A stretch of 64,000 bases of DNA. Origin: Adhaeribacter radiodurans. GTDB lineage: Bacteria > Bacteroidota > Bacteroidia > Cytophagales > Hymenobacteraceae. Below are positions 1 to 8,766 of the stretch, piece by piece. The stretch covers positions 992,001 to 1,056,000 of the forward strand of contig NZ_CP055153.1 in assembly GCF_014075995.1 (NCBI RefSeq). Reading direction: 5' to 3'. The notes under the pieces were generated by a model, which saw nothing but the letters and a program-made list of their open reading frames with translations, was not told the DNA's origin and did no database searches. The translations under genes and the position numbers were made by a program. Position 1 is the first letter of the stretch; every line of letters starts with the position of its first letter.

Positions 1-278
1 TCCTGGTGGTTAGCTAAAACTTGTAGTTCCGTATCAATGGTTGGAACTACCAGCTTTATATTTTGAGCTACACATAATTCTAACAGGTCTTTGATGTAAG
101 ATGGATCAGCCACACTTTTCATCTTAAAATAACCATCAGCCACATTACAGGCTGCTGATAACTTAGGATTCATATCGGCTGTAAAGACTTCACTGTCCGG
201 AAAAAGGACTTTTAATTCCTTCTGAAATGCTCTTACTAAAGAAACTCTTCTTCCTGCAGATGTAATTAAGATGTTCAT
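1..278 (-). CDS. ATP-grasp family protein, N-terminal part
   Basis: Partial: the gene starts at the ATG complementary to 276-278 and runs off the left edge. The visible 92 residues begin MNILITSAGRRVSLV and form the Rossmann-like pre-ATP-grasp domain typical of the carbamoyl-phosphate-synthase-like ATP-grasp proteins found in Bacteroidota polysaccharide loci. The catalytic ATP-grasp domain is outside the window. The start overlaps the stop of the upstream sugar transferase as ATGA, so the two are probably translationally coupled. A role in making or modifying a sugar precursor or side group is inferred from context only. Confidence 0.7.
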   Translation of the reverse strand, partial: MNILITSAGRRVSLVRAFQKELKVLFPDSEVFTADMNPKLSAACNVADGYFKMKSVADPSYIKDLLELCVAQNIKLVVPTIDTELQVLANHQ

Positions 279-886
279 ACCTGTTTAACTCCTTCAAAGA
301 AAGGCATGGTAGCATGCCCTTGCTGGCTAATACCTTCTGATTTAAATACTTTTTTTATCGTTAGTAGTATAATTTTTATGTCCAGCAAAAAACTGATGTG
401 GTCTACGTACCATACATCGTACTCAAACTTTTGTTCCCAGCTAATGGCATTGCGGCCATTTACCTGAGCCCAACCTGTAATTCCCGGCCGAACTTCATGT
501 CTTCGCTTTTGGACTTCGTTGTAAAGTGGTAAGTATTCAATTAATAAAGGGCGAGGACCAATTAAACTCATATCTCCTTTAATAACATTAAGTAATTGGG
601 GAACTTCATCTAACGAAGTTTTTCTGACAAACTTACCCACTGCTGTTAAGCGAACTTCGTCTGGTAGTAATTTGCCATTGGCATCTTTCAAATCGTTCAT
701 CGTTTTAAACTTTATAATCCGAAAGACTTTTTCGTTTTTACCAGGACGAGCCTGAAAGAAAAATACTTTTCCTTGGTTGGCTATGGCTAAACAAATTGCT
801 ACTAGAATAAAAATTGGCAGAGCAACGATAAATGCGCTAATAGCAACCAGAAAATCAAGAAAACGTTTCAGCAGGTTTTTGTACAT
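275..886 (-). CDS. Initiating sugar transferase (PglC/WcaJ-like phosphoglycosyl transferase)
   Basis: A 203-residue monotopic phosphoglycosyl transferase, which moves a sugar-1-phosphate from a nucleotide sugar to undecaprenyl phosphate and so starts a repeat unit at the inner membrane. One N-terminal hydrophobic helix (about residues 10-30) is followed by the family signatures KFKTM, the catalytic Asp-Glu in SLDEVPQ, the GDMSLIGPRPL block and RPGITGWAQVNGRN. The length fits the short PglC class rather than the long WcaJ class with extra membrane segments. A longer reading frame starts at a TTG (898), but the ATG at 886 gives the usual N-terminus MYKNLLKRFLDF. It overlaps the upstream glycosyltransferase by 32 bases and the downstream ATP-grasp gene by 4, so it is part of the same operon. 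Confidence 0.9.
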   Translation of the reverse strand: MYKNLLKRFLDFLVAISAFIVALPIFILVAICLAIANQGKVFFFQARPGKNEKVFRIIKFKTMNDLKDANGKLLPDEVRLTAVGKFVRKTSLDEVPQLLNVIKGDMSLIGPRPLLIEYLPLYNEVQKRRHEVRPGITGWAQVNGRNAISWEQKFEYDVWYVDHISFLLDIKIILLTIKKVFKSEGISQQGHATMPFFEGVKQV

Positions 887-2078
887 TGTATGCTTCAATT
901 ACATTAACAAATTTTTTGCAAAGGATAGTCTTATCGTAAACTTCTTCCGCTAAACGACGACTATTTACCGACATTTCTTGTAACCATACCGGATTAGCTG
1001 CCATTTTTATAAGCATGTTAGCCAAATCTTCTGGTTTTTGCGGATCTACATAAACACCACAATTATGTTTTTCTACCATTTCTTTTGTCCATCCCGCTGA
1101 ATTTACAATTAATGGCTTGCCCGCAGAGAGTGAATCAAATAACTTGTTGGGTGAGTTAGTGTATAAAATTGGAATGTCTGAGAAGGAAACCATGGAGCAA
1201 TCACAAATATTAACTATCTCGGAAACAATCTTCATGGGATGTTTACCCAAGAACTTAACATTTGTCAAGTGTTGGGATTCACATATCTTCTTAAGATCCG
1301 CTTCTGTTTTACCTTCACCTAAAAAAACAAAATCTATGTTATGGATACTCTGTTCTTTTAAAACTGCTGCTGCTTTTACTAGGTATTCCAGGCCGTTGGC
1401 GATACCCATCGCGCCAAAATGAACAACATTAAAATGATTAGTATTTAAGTTAAAAGTACGCGCTACTTCCCAATTTTTAGCTCTTACAAAAAACTCATCC
1501 TTTTTAGCCATATTAGGGATCATGGTAACTTTGTTAGGAGTAATACCGGTTTTAATTACGCCATCCCGCATTCCTGGCGATAAGGCTACAACATGCTTAG
1601 CAGAGGTGTAAATCTTTTTCTCGAACCAGTTTAAAAGTTTTATAATAAAACTGCTCTTTATGGCTCCCATTTGAATAGGTACTTCGGGCCAGAGATCACG
1701 TACCTCAAAAATGTACGGAATTCCTTTAAATTGCTTAATAGCCAAGGCTGGTATACCAATAGACAATGGAGTGGAAGTAGCATAAACCAAATCAATGTTT
1801 TTTTGTCTTAATCCTAGCCAGGTAGAGAGAAGCATAAAACGGAAAAAAGACCATAATCTACTTATAATGCCCATATTATTGCTATATGGATTTTTAACAT
1901 AGATTACTTCAATGCCGTCGATCAACTTTTTTTCAACTAGTTCCTGTTGCTTATTTCTACTCGTAAGCATTACTACCTGATGACCGTTGGCAATTAATTC
2001 TTTAGCAAACCAATAGGAGCGAGTTCCACCAGGTTCGTTAGGAGTAATAAAGTACTGATGAATGTAAAGGATCCTCAT
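855..2078 (-). CDS. GT4 family glycosyltransferase (WbuB/WcaI-like)
   Basis: A 407-residue GT-B fold retaining glycosyltransferase expected to add one sugar to the lipid-linked repeat unit at the cytoplasmic face. The start MRILYIHQYFITP and the GGTRSYWFAKEL block are typical of the WbuB/WcaI subgroup (known for fucosamine or fucose transfer elsewhere, so the donor cannot be told here). Residues 30-180 form the N-terminal Rossmann domain with FEVRDLWPE. The C-terminal donor domain carries NKLFDSLSAGKPLIV in place of the usual E-x7-E motif. It overlaps the phosphoglycosyl transferase gene and is preceded by a 71-base gap from the next glycosyltransferase. Confidence 0.85.
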   Translation of the reverse strand: MRILYIHQYFITPNEPGGTRSYWFAKELIANGHQVVMLTSRNKQQELVEKKLIDGIEVIYVKNPYSNNMGIISRLWSFFRFMLLSTWLGLRQKNIDLVYATSTPLSIGIPALAIKQFKGIPYIFEVRDLWPEVPIQMGAIKSSFIIKLLNWFEKKIYTSAKHVVALSPGMRDGVIKTGITPNKVTMIPNMAKKDEFFVRAKNWEVARTFNLNTNHFNVVHFGAMGIANGLEYLVKAAAVLKEQSIHNIDFVFLGEGKTEADLKKICESQHLTNVKFLGKHPMKIVSEIVNICDCSMVSFSDIPILYTNSPNKLFDSLSAGKPLIVNSAGWTKEMVEKHNCGVYVDPQKPEDLANMLIKMAANPVWLQEMSVNSRRLAEEVYDKTILCKKFVNVIEAYNVQKPAETFS

Positions 2079-2149
2079 TATAAAAATTTTTTATCATTAA
2101 ACTGACTAGATTAAGTAAATAGCTCTGCTTAAATTTTTGCTGGTATTTA

Positions 2150-3250
2150 CTATATTAAATTATTAGTTTGTTGTATATAATCTTTTGCAATTAATTCCCA
2201 ATCAAACCTTTGAATATTCTTCTTAGTATTTTTACAGATAGTTGAATATTGTGCCAGAATTAAATCTACTTTTTCTTTTAGCTCGGGCAAGGACTCATGG
2301 CTGGAGGAATACCCCACTTCACCTTCCGGAAAATAACCATCTATGCCATCTCCTCGGGTGTAGATAATAGGCAGACCTTGCGATAAAGCTTCTACATAAA
2401 CAACTCCGAACGTTTCAGCATAGGAAAGCAAAATAAAAAGATGGTTTTCTCGGTAAATCCTGAGTAGTTCCTCTTTATTTTTTACCTCTCCTACATAATT
2501 TATAGTATTACCATTAGTAATAGATTGAGCAATCTGGTCGAAATCTAATTCTAAAGAGTTTTTACCTACAATTGTAAGTTCATATTTACGATCATCGTAC
2601 TTTTTTAAGAAGTCAATTAGTAGATCAAGCTTTTTACGTTTTATTATTTGTCCAACAAAAAGGATTTTAACAGAACTTAAATCTTGATCTGCCGGAGTTT
2701 TTTCGTAAACATTTTTTAACCAGAAATTATCTAAACCATTAGGCAGAGAAAAGAATGCGTTCGTGTCTATTTTTGGATAAAGTGTTTTAATAATGTTTTT
2801 ATGTGATTGCGAAACAAAGAACACCATACTTACTTGCGAGAGTATTTTTCTGGCAATAAACCTAAAAAAAGAACTTTTCTTGATAAAGAAGTCAACATCC
2901 GTGCTTCTAACAGTTACAACAAATTTCCTGTTTGTAAATTTACTCAGTAGGTAAGCTGCTATTCCATCACTTATAAGGGTATGAGCATGTATATAGTCAT
3001 ATCCATTAGTTAATTTTTTCTTATTTATTACTTTAAATATTTTGAAGTATTTAGTAAAAAATAATTTTTTATCTACGTTGGTAAATATGTAATCAATATC
3101 TAAACCAGGAATATCGTTTTCACGATAACTTTCATATACTGGAATAAATAATTTATCTTCTCTATACTTTGTAATAGTAGTATAAAGATTATAATGAATT
3201 TTATTAGAAAGAAAATAGCTATTAATATGTAAAGCTTTCTTTTGCGTCAT
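2150..3250 (-). CDS. GT4 family glycosyltransferase
   Basis: A 366-residue GT-B glycosyltransferase. The N-terminal half holds the acceptor domain (HAHTLISDG near residue 90). The C-terminal half starts with KILFVGQIIKRKKLDLLIDFL and carries the E-x7-E motif ETFGVVYVE that positions the nucleotide-sugar donor. There is no membrane segment or signal peptide, so it acts at the cytoplasmic face. Its base composition is very A+T-rich and its codon use differs from the neighbouring glycosyltransferases, as is common for serotype-type genes swapped between strains. It lies downstream of a 550-base gap that separates it from the alginate-lyase unit, so it may have its own promoter. The sugar specificity is unknown. 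Confidence 0.82.
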   Translation of the reverse strand: MTQKKALHINSYFLSNKIHYNLYTTITKYREDKLFIPVYESYRENDIPGLDIDYIFTNVDKKLFFTKYFKIFKVINKKKLTNGYDYIHAHTLISDGIAAYLLSKFTNRKFVVTVRSTDVDFFIKKSSFFRFIARKILSQVSMVFFVSQSHKNIIKTLYPKIDTNAFFSLPNGLDNFWLKNVYEKTPADQDLSSVKILFVGQIIKRKKLDLLIDFLKKYDDRKYELTIVGKNSLELDFDQIAQSITNGNTINYVGEVKNKEELLRIYRENHLFILLSYAETFGVVYVEALSQGLPIIYTRGDGIDGYFPEGEVGYSSSHESLPELKEKVDLILAQYSTICKNTKKNIQRFDWELIAKDYIQQTNNLI

Positions 3251-3803
3251 AAAGGTAATAAAATCCTACAATATATAAAATTTAATATATAACAACTTTT
3301 TATAAATGAGAAGTTTATATTTTACTGAATTATTGGTAATGATGTTCTATACTGTAATTTCCTAAAGTAAGAACATAAAATATCTCGCACTTATAAAGTA
3401 AGGTTATAGCAACTACCATACCTGATAATGTATCATCAAATAAATAAATTATTATACTTATAAGATTTTATTTAAAAATTTTGCACAAAAGTAACAAATA
3501 TTATAAACAAGTATTAACTAATATGTTATTTAACCTTTAAATTTATTAATAAGGATAGGTCTACAGCTTTTGCTGATAAAATATTTGTTTTAGCATTTAC
3601 TAAAATAGGTGTTTTGTTATTTCAGGTTAATCAGCCAAACAACTAGTTACTATAGTTTGGGATCTACCAGAATGTGCACTAATGGAAAGAAGGTTATAGA
3701 AGTTAATATTTATAAAACAAAAAACTCTAATCTTGTCTGATTAGAGTTTTTTGTTTTATAAATATTAATAATTTAATACCCAAGCAATAACTTTGGAATG
3801 CTA
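3251..3803. other. Intergenic region, A+T-rich, no gene seen
   Basis: About 550 bases between the lyase and the next glycosyltransferase. The right end holds the long hairpin described separately. On the minus strand the 8-mer TACTTTTG (3486-3493) fits the Bacteroidota -7 promoter core TAnnTTTG and points toward the 2150-3250 gene, but no -33 TTG lies at the usual spacing. On the plus strand a roughly 39-codon open stretch ends near 3645 but has no start codon. I recognise nothing in it. Confidence 0.5.
3703..3768. terminator. Long perfect hairpin terminator
   Basis: The arms 3703-3732 and 3739-3768 are perfect inverted copies of 30 bases around a 6-base loop (ttgtct). An A-run in one arm and a T-run in the other lie inside the stem, so it can act as an intrinsic terminator on both strands. 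It lies 35 bases past the stop of the alginate-lyase gene on the minus strand. Confidence 0.85.
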
Positions 3804-5024
3804 TTAATAATAACGTGAAACTAATAAATCCATTATTGAACCAGAAACAAATTTTGCATGGGTAGGAGAAAGAACAGGCTGTATGTTAACATCTTTGTAC
3901 ACAGCTGATCCAGTTCTGCCAATTGGAACAAATTGGTCTAAGCTTAAAGTTGAAATTTGTTGATAAGGCCATGCTTTGCTACCAGAAGCGAACGGTAACA
4001 TCCATTGGAATGCCTTTTTTAAACTTTTGCCGCTTGGGGTAGTGTAATCCCATAAATTTATACCAGCACTTTCCGCACAACTTGCCAACTTAAACCATGC
4101 TTCTAAATTTTTAGTGCTGTAAGTCCAGGAGTTAGTTCTAGATAATTCTAATTCTTGTTTACCCTCAACTGTAAATTGGCTTTCTATTCTGCTGTAAGCC
4201 TGCTTTTCTATTAAAGATTTAGCAAGAGTTTTATTGCCGACAAATAAGGCATAGGATACAACCTGTAAATTATGAAATGTACCAATATTATTAGGTTGTG
4301 CGGCTCCTTCTAATCCTACTACGCTAGTTAACATCCAGTTAAGATATTGATTGAACCAACCCTTTAAAGCTTCATGATTTTCTGCTGTCCAGGAAGGAGA
4401 TCCAACTAACAACTGTACTCCATCTATCAGGTCAACAAATCGTTCGGTATCTATAGTGCCTACCCCATTCTCATTATCTACTCCTCTAACAATCTGAGTA
4501 TATTTAAGATTAGGGTTCATTTTGGTAGCACTATTCAGGAAAAAAACTTTAAGAAGTTCAGCAGCTTTTTTCGCGTATTTTTCATCATTTGTAAAATAAT
4601 AGGAAAGCCCAAGTAAACGAATATCCTTGCTTAATTCCCGGACATAAATCATGTCTTTTACTTCGTTCACCTCCGGATTCATCTGCCCGTCTTTTTTGAT
4701 ATAAGGCAAGCCATCAGATGTATTTGGGTTTGGCCACCAATACGTAGCCAAGCTTAAGTAATCATGCATATCCCCACTTGGCGGAGTTATAGTTTTATTT
4801 ACTATAGTGTAGGGCGCTCTGTTTAAAGCTACGCTAGAGTTAGATATTAATAATTTTAGCGCAGATAAACACTGTTCATTGCCAGCATTTAGCTTAAATT
4901 TATTTTGCATTAAAAGGTCCGGATTCATCAGGAACGTATTGGGTCTTACCTGAGCTAATCCATTGAATGCAAAAATCAAAAGAAATAAAAAAAGAAATAA
5001 GGTGGATTGAGTAGATGTCTTCAT
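3804..5024 (-). CDS. Secreted alginate-lyase-family polysaccharide lyase
   Basis: A 406-residue protein with a clear signal peptide (about residues 1-25, ending NGLAQ). It matches the alginate_lyase (alpha/alpha toroid) family by the block DNENGVGTIDTERFVDLIDG and the catalytic segment NNIGTFHNLQ near residue 247, equivalent to the NNHGTW-type motif with its Asn-His pair. Members (PL5, PL38 and relatives) cut uronic-acid polymers by beta-elimination, and Bacteroidota homologues are often found in exopolysaccharide loci. Here it probably trims or releases the polymer made by the surrounding genes in the periplasm or outside the cell. It is on the operon strand but has a terminator on each side and its own promoter-like core at 5055-5062, so it is probably transcribed alone. 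The exact substrate is not known. Confidence 0.8.
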   Translation of the reverse strand: MKTSTQSTLFLFLFLLIFAFNGLAQVRPNTFLMNPDLLMQNKFKLNAGNEQCLSALKLLISNSSVALNRAPYTIVNKTITPPSGDMHDYLSLATYWWPNPNTSDGLPYIKKDGQMNPEVNEVKDMIYVRELSKDIRLLGLSYYFTNDEKYAKKAAELLKVFFLNSATKMNPNLKYTQIVRGVDNENGVGTIDTERFVDLIDGVQLLVGSPSWTAENHEALKGWFNQYLNWMLTSVVGLEGAAQPNNIGTFHNLQVVSYALFVGNKTLAKSLIEKQAYSRIESQFTVEGKQELELSRTNSWTYSTKNLEAWFKLASCAESAGINLWDYTTPSGKSLKKAFQWMLPFASGSKAWPYQQISTLSLDQFVPIGRTGSAVYKDVNIQPVLSPTHAKFVSGSIMDLLVSRYY

Positions 5025-5054
5025 GCTTAACTATTTACTATTACATTACTGATG

Positions 5055-5062
5055 CAAAAGTA
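5055..5062 (-). promoter_or_regulatory. Bacteroidota-type -7 promoter core
   Basis: The minus-strand octamer TACTTTTG matches the TAnnTTTG core used by Bacteroidota sigma-ABfr. It lies about 31 bases before the ATG of the alginate-lyase gene. The -33 TTG at the usual 17-19 spacing is not evident because the terminator hairpin occupies that position, so the call rests on the core alone. Confidence 0.45.
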
Positions 5063-5112
5063 CAAAAAAAGACATTTACGATGAAAGCCGGTAAATGCCT
5101 TTTTTTTGTACT
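5059..5112 (-). terminator. Intrinsic terminator after glycosyltransferase
   Basis: The arms 5059-5079 and 5091-5112 form a stem of about 20 base pairs with one imperfection around an 11-base loop, with an A-run on one arm and a T-run on the other. On the minus strand it falls 44 bases after the stop of the 5156-6268 gene and before the lyase gene, so it should end that transcript. Its left end overlaps the promoter-like core of the lyase gene. Confidence 0.75.
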
Positions 5113-5155
5113 ATTTTACTAAAACAGGAGCATAAAGGCCAATAAAAGTGTACTT

Positions 5156-6268
5156 TTAGCTCATTATGTAAGATGAGTACTCATTGGCTATGCGTGAAAT
5201 GGAAAAATCTTTTGCCCGGTTAATCAAAATTTCCGGATCATATGTTGTATTAAGTGTATCAATAATACCCTGAGCAAGAGCGGCCGGATTTTCAACAGGG
5301 ACTAGTATTCCATATTTGCCATTAGCTAATATCTCGCGCGGCCCGCTAGGACAATCCGTAGAAACTACTGGGGTACCTACTCCTAATCCTTCCACTATTA
5401 CGTTACCAAAGCCCTCAAATCGGGAAGAAACGACAAGCGCTGCTGCCCGCTTTATATAGTAGGATGGATTATCAACAAAGCCAAGTAATAAAACATGCTC
5501 TTGCAGGGATAATTGCGTAAATAAATCTTCAATTTCTTCCCGCAATTCGCCTTCTCCTAATAAAATTAAAGAGATATCCATTTTCTCTCTAACTAAACTA
5601 AGAGCTTTAATTAATGTTGGATGATCTTTAGCGTGTGTAAAACGCCCAACACTAATAATGTATTTTTTGCCGTTAGCTGTAAATTGTTTGAATTTAGAAT
5701 TAGATATTTCTTCTTCTTTTTCAGAAGGATCATAAACGGGATTATAAATTACCTTCATTTTGTCGCGGTTAACTCCCATGCGGTTAGAGAAATCATCCGC
5801 TACTCCACCGGATACGGCAACAATCTTATCGGGAACCTTATACATTACTTTAGCTAAAGTAAGGAAGTAAGGGTTCTTGTATAAACTTGGCTTGTTTGGA
5901 TCTGCGTTATTTTCAGCCGTTTGGTTCGTGTGCAAAGAAACAACGGGTTTAGTTTTGTTGAAGGTGAATAAGCAGCAGAAAATATTAATTATGTTCAAAA
6001 ACTCCCGAGCTGAAAGAACCGCTTGAGGTTTTTCACGGCGTAAATATTTAATAAAGCTGAAAATACTGGTTAATGCCCGGCCGCTGCCTTCAAACACGCG
6101 CACATTGGCAGGTAACTGACTTAAGAACTCGCCTTCTTTTTTGGTGAGAAACACATGTACTTCTACCCCTTCACTGGCGTATTGTTGAATTAAGTTTATA
6201 AATACTTTTCCTATCCCGCCTAATGCAAGCGTTCCTGGAAAGAAACATATTTTTTTTAGTTCTTCCAC
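5156..6268 (-). CDS. GT4 family glycosyltransferase
   Basis: A 370-residue GT-B glycosyltransferase. The N-terminal FFPGTLALGGIGKVFINLIQQY is the typical acceptor-domain start with a Gly-rich loop. The C-terminal domain has KYIISVGRFTHAKDH, then the E-x7-E donor motif EGFGNVIVE and TDCPSGPREIL. The CPSGPREI signature is shared by GT4 enzymes that use UDP-HexNAc or UDP-hexose donors. The start is a GTG at 6268; no in-frame ATG nearby would keep the first strand. It lies 46 bases after the Wzy-like gene and ends at a strong terminator. Confidence 0.87.
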   Translation of the reverse strand: MEELKKICFFPGTLALGGIGKVFINLIQQYASEGVEVHVFLTKKEGEFLSQLPANVRVFEGSGRALTSIFSFIKYLRREKPQAVLSAREFLNIINIFCCLFTFNKTKPVVSLHTNQTAENNADPNKPSLYKNPYFLTLAKVMYKVPDKIVAVSGGVADDFSNRMGVNRDKMKVIYNPVYDPSEKEEEISNSKFKQFTANGKKYIISVGRFTHAKDHPTLIKALSLVREKMDISLILLGEGELREEIEDLFTQLSLQEHVLLLGFVDNPSYYIKRAAALVVSSRFEGFGNVIVEGLGVGTPVVSTDCPSGPREILANGKYGILVPVENPAALAQGIIDTLNTTYDPEILINRAKDFSISRIANEYSSYIMS

Positions 6269-6314
6269 TTTCTTTTAAATATGATAAAATAAATTAAGAT
6301 TTTACTTCAAGAAA

Positions 6315-7649
6315 TTATTTTGGCTGAAGCACAGATGAATTTAGATTACTAGGTAAAACTTCGTGTTTTTGAGTAGCTTCTTTAATTATGTTTTGGGTTT
6401 TACGATAGGAGATTGATCCATATACTACTATAAAACCAAGCCATAGCCAAAAAATTCCTTCTCCCATAATAGAGCTAGGGCCTACCGCCATAAGAGGAAA
6501 AACCAGGATAGAAGAGCGGAGAATGGCTGGCAATGCATTAGCTATTACATTTTGATACCTACCAATCCTGTTAAAAGATTTAAATAGTATAAAAAGTATT
6601 CCTAAAAGAATAACTACTCCGTATTCCACCAGAATTTGTAGAAAGAAATTATGAGGCGGAATTCCTTCTAAGGGATAAAGGGAAGAACCTGGGCCCATAC
6701 CAAATCCCATATTGTCAAGGGCATAGTTTATTGATTTTGTATAAATATTTATCCGGGCATCGTCTGTAGTAACTTCATTTTTCTCTACAACCAGGTATAA
6801 TTTATTTATCATCGCATCAAGTAAAGAATCATTGACAACAATAACTCCGATAAAAGTTACTATAAGAAGTAACCCTAATTTTAATATATTGCTTTTGTAG
6901 GTATTAGGAGTGAGGAAAGAGAAAATTACAAAAAAGATAACACCTATAGAAAAGCTTGAAATAGCAGCCCTGGAGTAGGAACTAATTAGTATATATAAGC
7001 TTAATAATAAGCTTAATGCATTGATGGCATACCAAATTAAGGGCCGGTACCGTTTCATCAATTTTCCAAATAAAACCAATGCCGTTAAAGAATTGAAGAA
7101 GGCATAGTTATTTTGATTAATGAAGATAGAACGAGGTGCCAGAAAACCTACCCGATTAGCCAATCGTTCAATTTTTTCACCAATATCGGTATTAATCAGA
7201 TATTGCTGATGCGTAACTTCATATAAACCAATTAAATTAATGAATATAGCACCAACAATCCATATTTTAATCAATACTTCAACTTTCTCTTCCGTGTCAA
7301 TATATCTGGTAACTAACCAACATAACGCGATGCCAGTTTGTAAAATACCAAATTCTTTAATGGCTAAATCGGTATTGGGCGCCCATAATATACTTACTAA
7401 TCCTAGGATTAAAAAGAATAAGCTGAATTTGTAAAATCCTTCTAAAAATGGATCAGCCCACTTTTTACGTGATAAAACAATAACGAAGAAGCCAACAAAT
7501 CCAAAGAACCGTAACGGATATAATGAGAAAAAAGAAACGTCTAACTTTACTAGTGTACTACCTAAAAAGACGCTTGCTATAGCTAACAAGGTAATTATGT
7601 ACCTCCAATCCAGTCTTGACTTTACGCTCTCCCGCTTTATTTGGTACAT
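6315..7649 (-). CDS. O-antigen ligase / Wzy-type polymerase
   Basis: A 444-residue integral membrane protein with about 10-12 predicted membrane helices. The Wzy_C/O-antigen-ligase signature is visible: the SSYSRAAISS segment near residue 225, a large periplasmic loop with DDARINIYTKSINYALD, and the PHNFFLQILVEYGVV block near residue 330, which includes the conserved His. In a Wzx/Wzy locus with Wzc and Wza but no other polymerase candidate it is most likely the polymerase that joins repeat units at the periplasmic face. A ligase role cannot be excluded from sequence. Confidence 0.83.
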   Translation of the reverse strand: MYQIKRESVKSRLDWRYIITLLAIASVFLGSTLVKLDVSFFSLYPLRFFGFVGFFVIVLSRKKWADPFLEGFYKFSLFFLILGLVSILWAPNTDLAIKEFGILQTGIALCWLVTRYIDTEEKVEVLIKIWIVGAIFINLIGLYEVTHQQYLINTDIGEKIERLANRVGFLAPRSIFINQNNYAFFNSLTALVLFGKLMKRYRPLIWYAINALSLLLSLYILISSYSRAAISSFSIGVIFFVIFSFLTPNTYKSNILKLGLLLIVTFIGVIVVNDSLLDAMINKLYLVVEKNEVTTDDARINIYTKSINYALDNMGFGMGPGSSLYPLEGIPPHNFFLQILVEYGVVILLGILFILFKSFNRIGRYQNVIANALPAILRSSILVFPLMAVGPSSIMGEGIFWLWLGFIVVYGSISYRKTQNIIKEATQKHEVLPSNLNSSVLQPK

Positions 7650-7715
7650 TTATTTTTATATTATAAGGTATAATGTAAATTACTATAAATAGTTAATTTA
7701 TATAAGTAGCCTTCT

Positions 7716-8633
7716 TTATTTATTAAAAGAAAGCTTTAAATTATTTATGTGAAGTTTTAAGTAAAGCCAAAGACCTTGTTTATTCCAATTCATTTTGTTT
7801 AATAAACTATAATTGATTCCTTTACCTTGATAAACGTTTCCGTTTAAGATTATATAGATGTACCTATTCTGATAAAATTTTATCGCGTCCTTTAGATTTT
7901 TATCTGAAACAGTTCCAAGAAGGTGTTGTAAAAAGGGTGAAAAAATAAACTTGGTTTCCCGCTCTATATTTTTAGTAACCATATTAACTGAATCAATATG
8001 GTAGTAAGACATTGCTTTGTTTAGCCAAAGGCATTTCTTACTATTCCATAAACACCTGGTCCAGGTATCCATGTCTCCTCCTCTTTTAAATTCGTTTTCA
8101 GGAAATTTACCTGCTTTTTTCAATACATCCGTTTTAATGGACACTGCCCCCGTCCAGATGGGCTGAGGACCTTTCAGAAAGTCAATTAAAGTAAATTCTT
8201 TAGTGGAAAGATGTTTATTTGCTTTAGAATAAGCATCTAATTTCTTTTCTTCTCCTTTTGTCCAGAACCAACCCCAACTTACAATGTCCAGATTGCTGTC
8301 TTTCTTAATAACTTCTGCAATGGATGCTAATAAATCTAATTCCCATTCATCATCTGCATCCAAGAAACAAATCCAGTTATATTTTGCATTGTCAATACCC
8401 ACATTTCGGGCTGCGTAGCCACCCGGTCCTGGGGTATCGCGCCGGAATCTCCTTACTCTTTCATCATTAAATTCTGCAAGTTTTTCAGAAGAACCATCTG
8501 TTGAAGCATCATCCACTAAAATAAGCTCGAAATTACGATAGCTTTGATGAAGTACAGAATTTACAGATCTTTCTAGGTGGGGTAATTTGTTATGTACAGG
8601 AACAATAATGGAAAAGAACAGATCGGCATTCAT
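7716..8633 (-). CDS. GT2 family glycosyltransferase
   Basis: A 305-residue inverting GT-A glycosyltransferase. The start FFSIIVPVHNKLPHLERSVNSVL is the classical nucleotide-binding fold. DDASTDGS follows near residue 41, and the metal-binding DxD is in CFLDADDEWE (about residues 93-97). GGDMDTWTRCLW is the acceptor-side ED-type motif. There are no transmembrane helices. It belongs to the repeat-unit assembly set, and the sugar is unknown. The coding region is strongly A+T-rich toward its C-terminus. Confidence 0.85.
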   Translation of the reverse strand: MNADLFFSIIVPVHNKLPHLERSVNSVLHQSYRNFELILVDDASTDGSSEKLAEFNDERVRRFRRDTPGPGGYAARNVGIDNAKYNWICFLDADDEWELDLLASIAEVIKKDSNLDIVSWGWFWTKGEEKKLDAYSKANKHLSTKEFTLIDFLKGPQPIWTGAVSIKTDVLKKAGKFPENEFKRGGDMDTWTRCLWNSKKCLWLNKAMSYYHIDSVNMVTKNIERETKFIFSPFLQHLLGTVSDKNLKDAIKFYQNRYIYIILNGNVYQGKGINYSLLNKMNWNKQGLWLYLKLHINNLKLSFNK

Positions 8634-8766
8634 ATGATTTATAGGAAGATGTTAAAAGTAGAGTGCATTAGTAATTTACCTCTTACATCTTTTAGGTTAA
8701 TTAAAAACCAATACTTTATATATACTAAATATTCTGGGTATGTTAGGCAACTAAAATTAAAAGGTA

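Noticed and set aside
1117-1422. 101-codon plus-strand frame inside the WbuB-like glycosyltransferase
   Set aside because: Overlaps conserved donor-domain codons of the real gene and has no family features.
3540-3645. A 39-codon open stretch on the plus strand in the gap before the lyase
   Set aside because: It has no start codon and no recognisable motif; kept only as a note in the gap entry.
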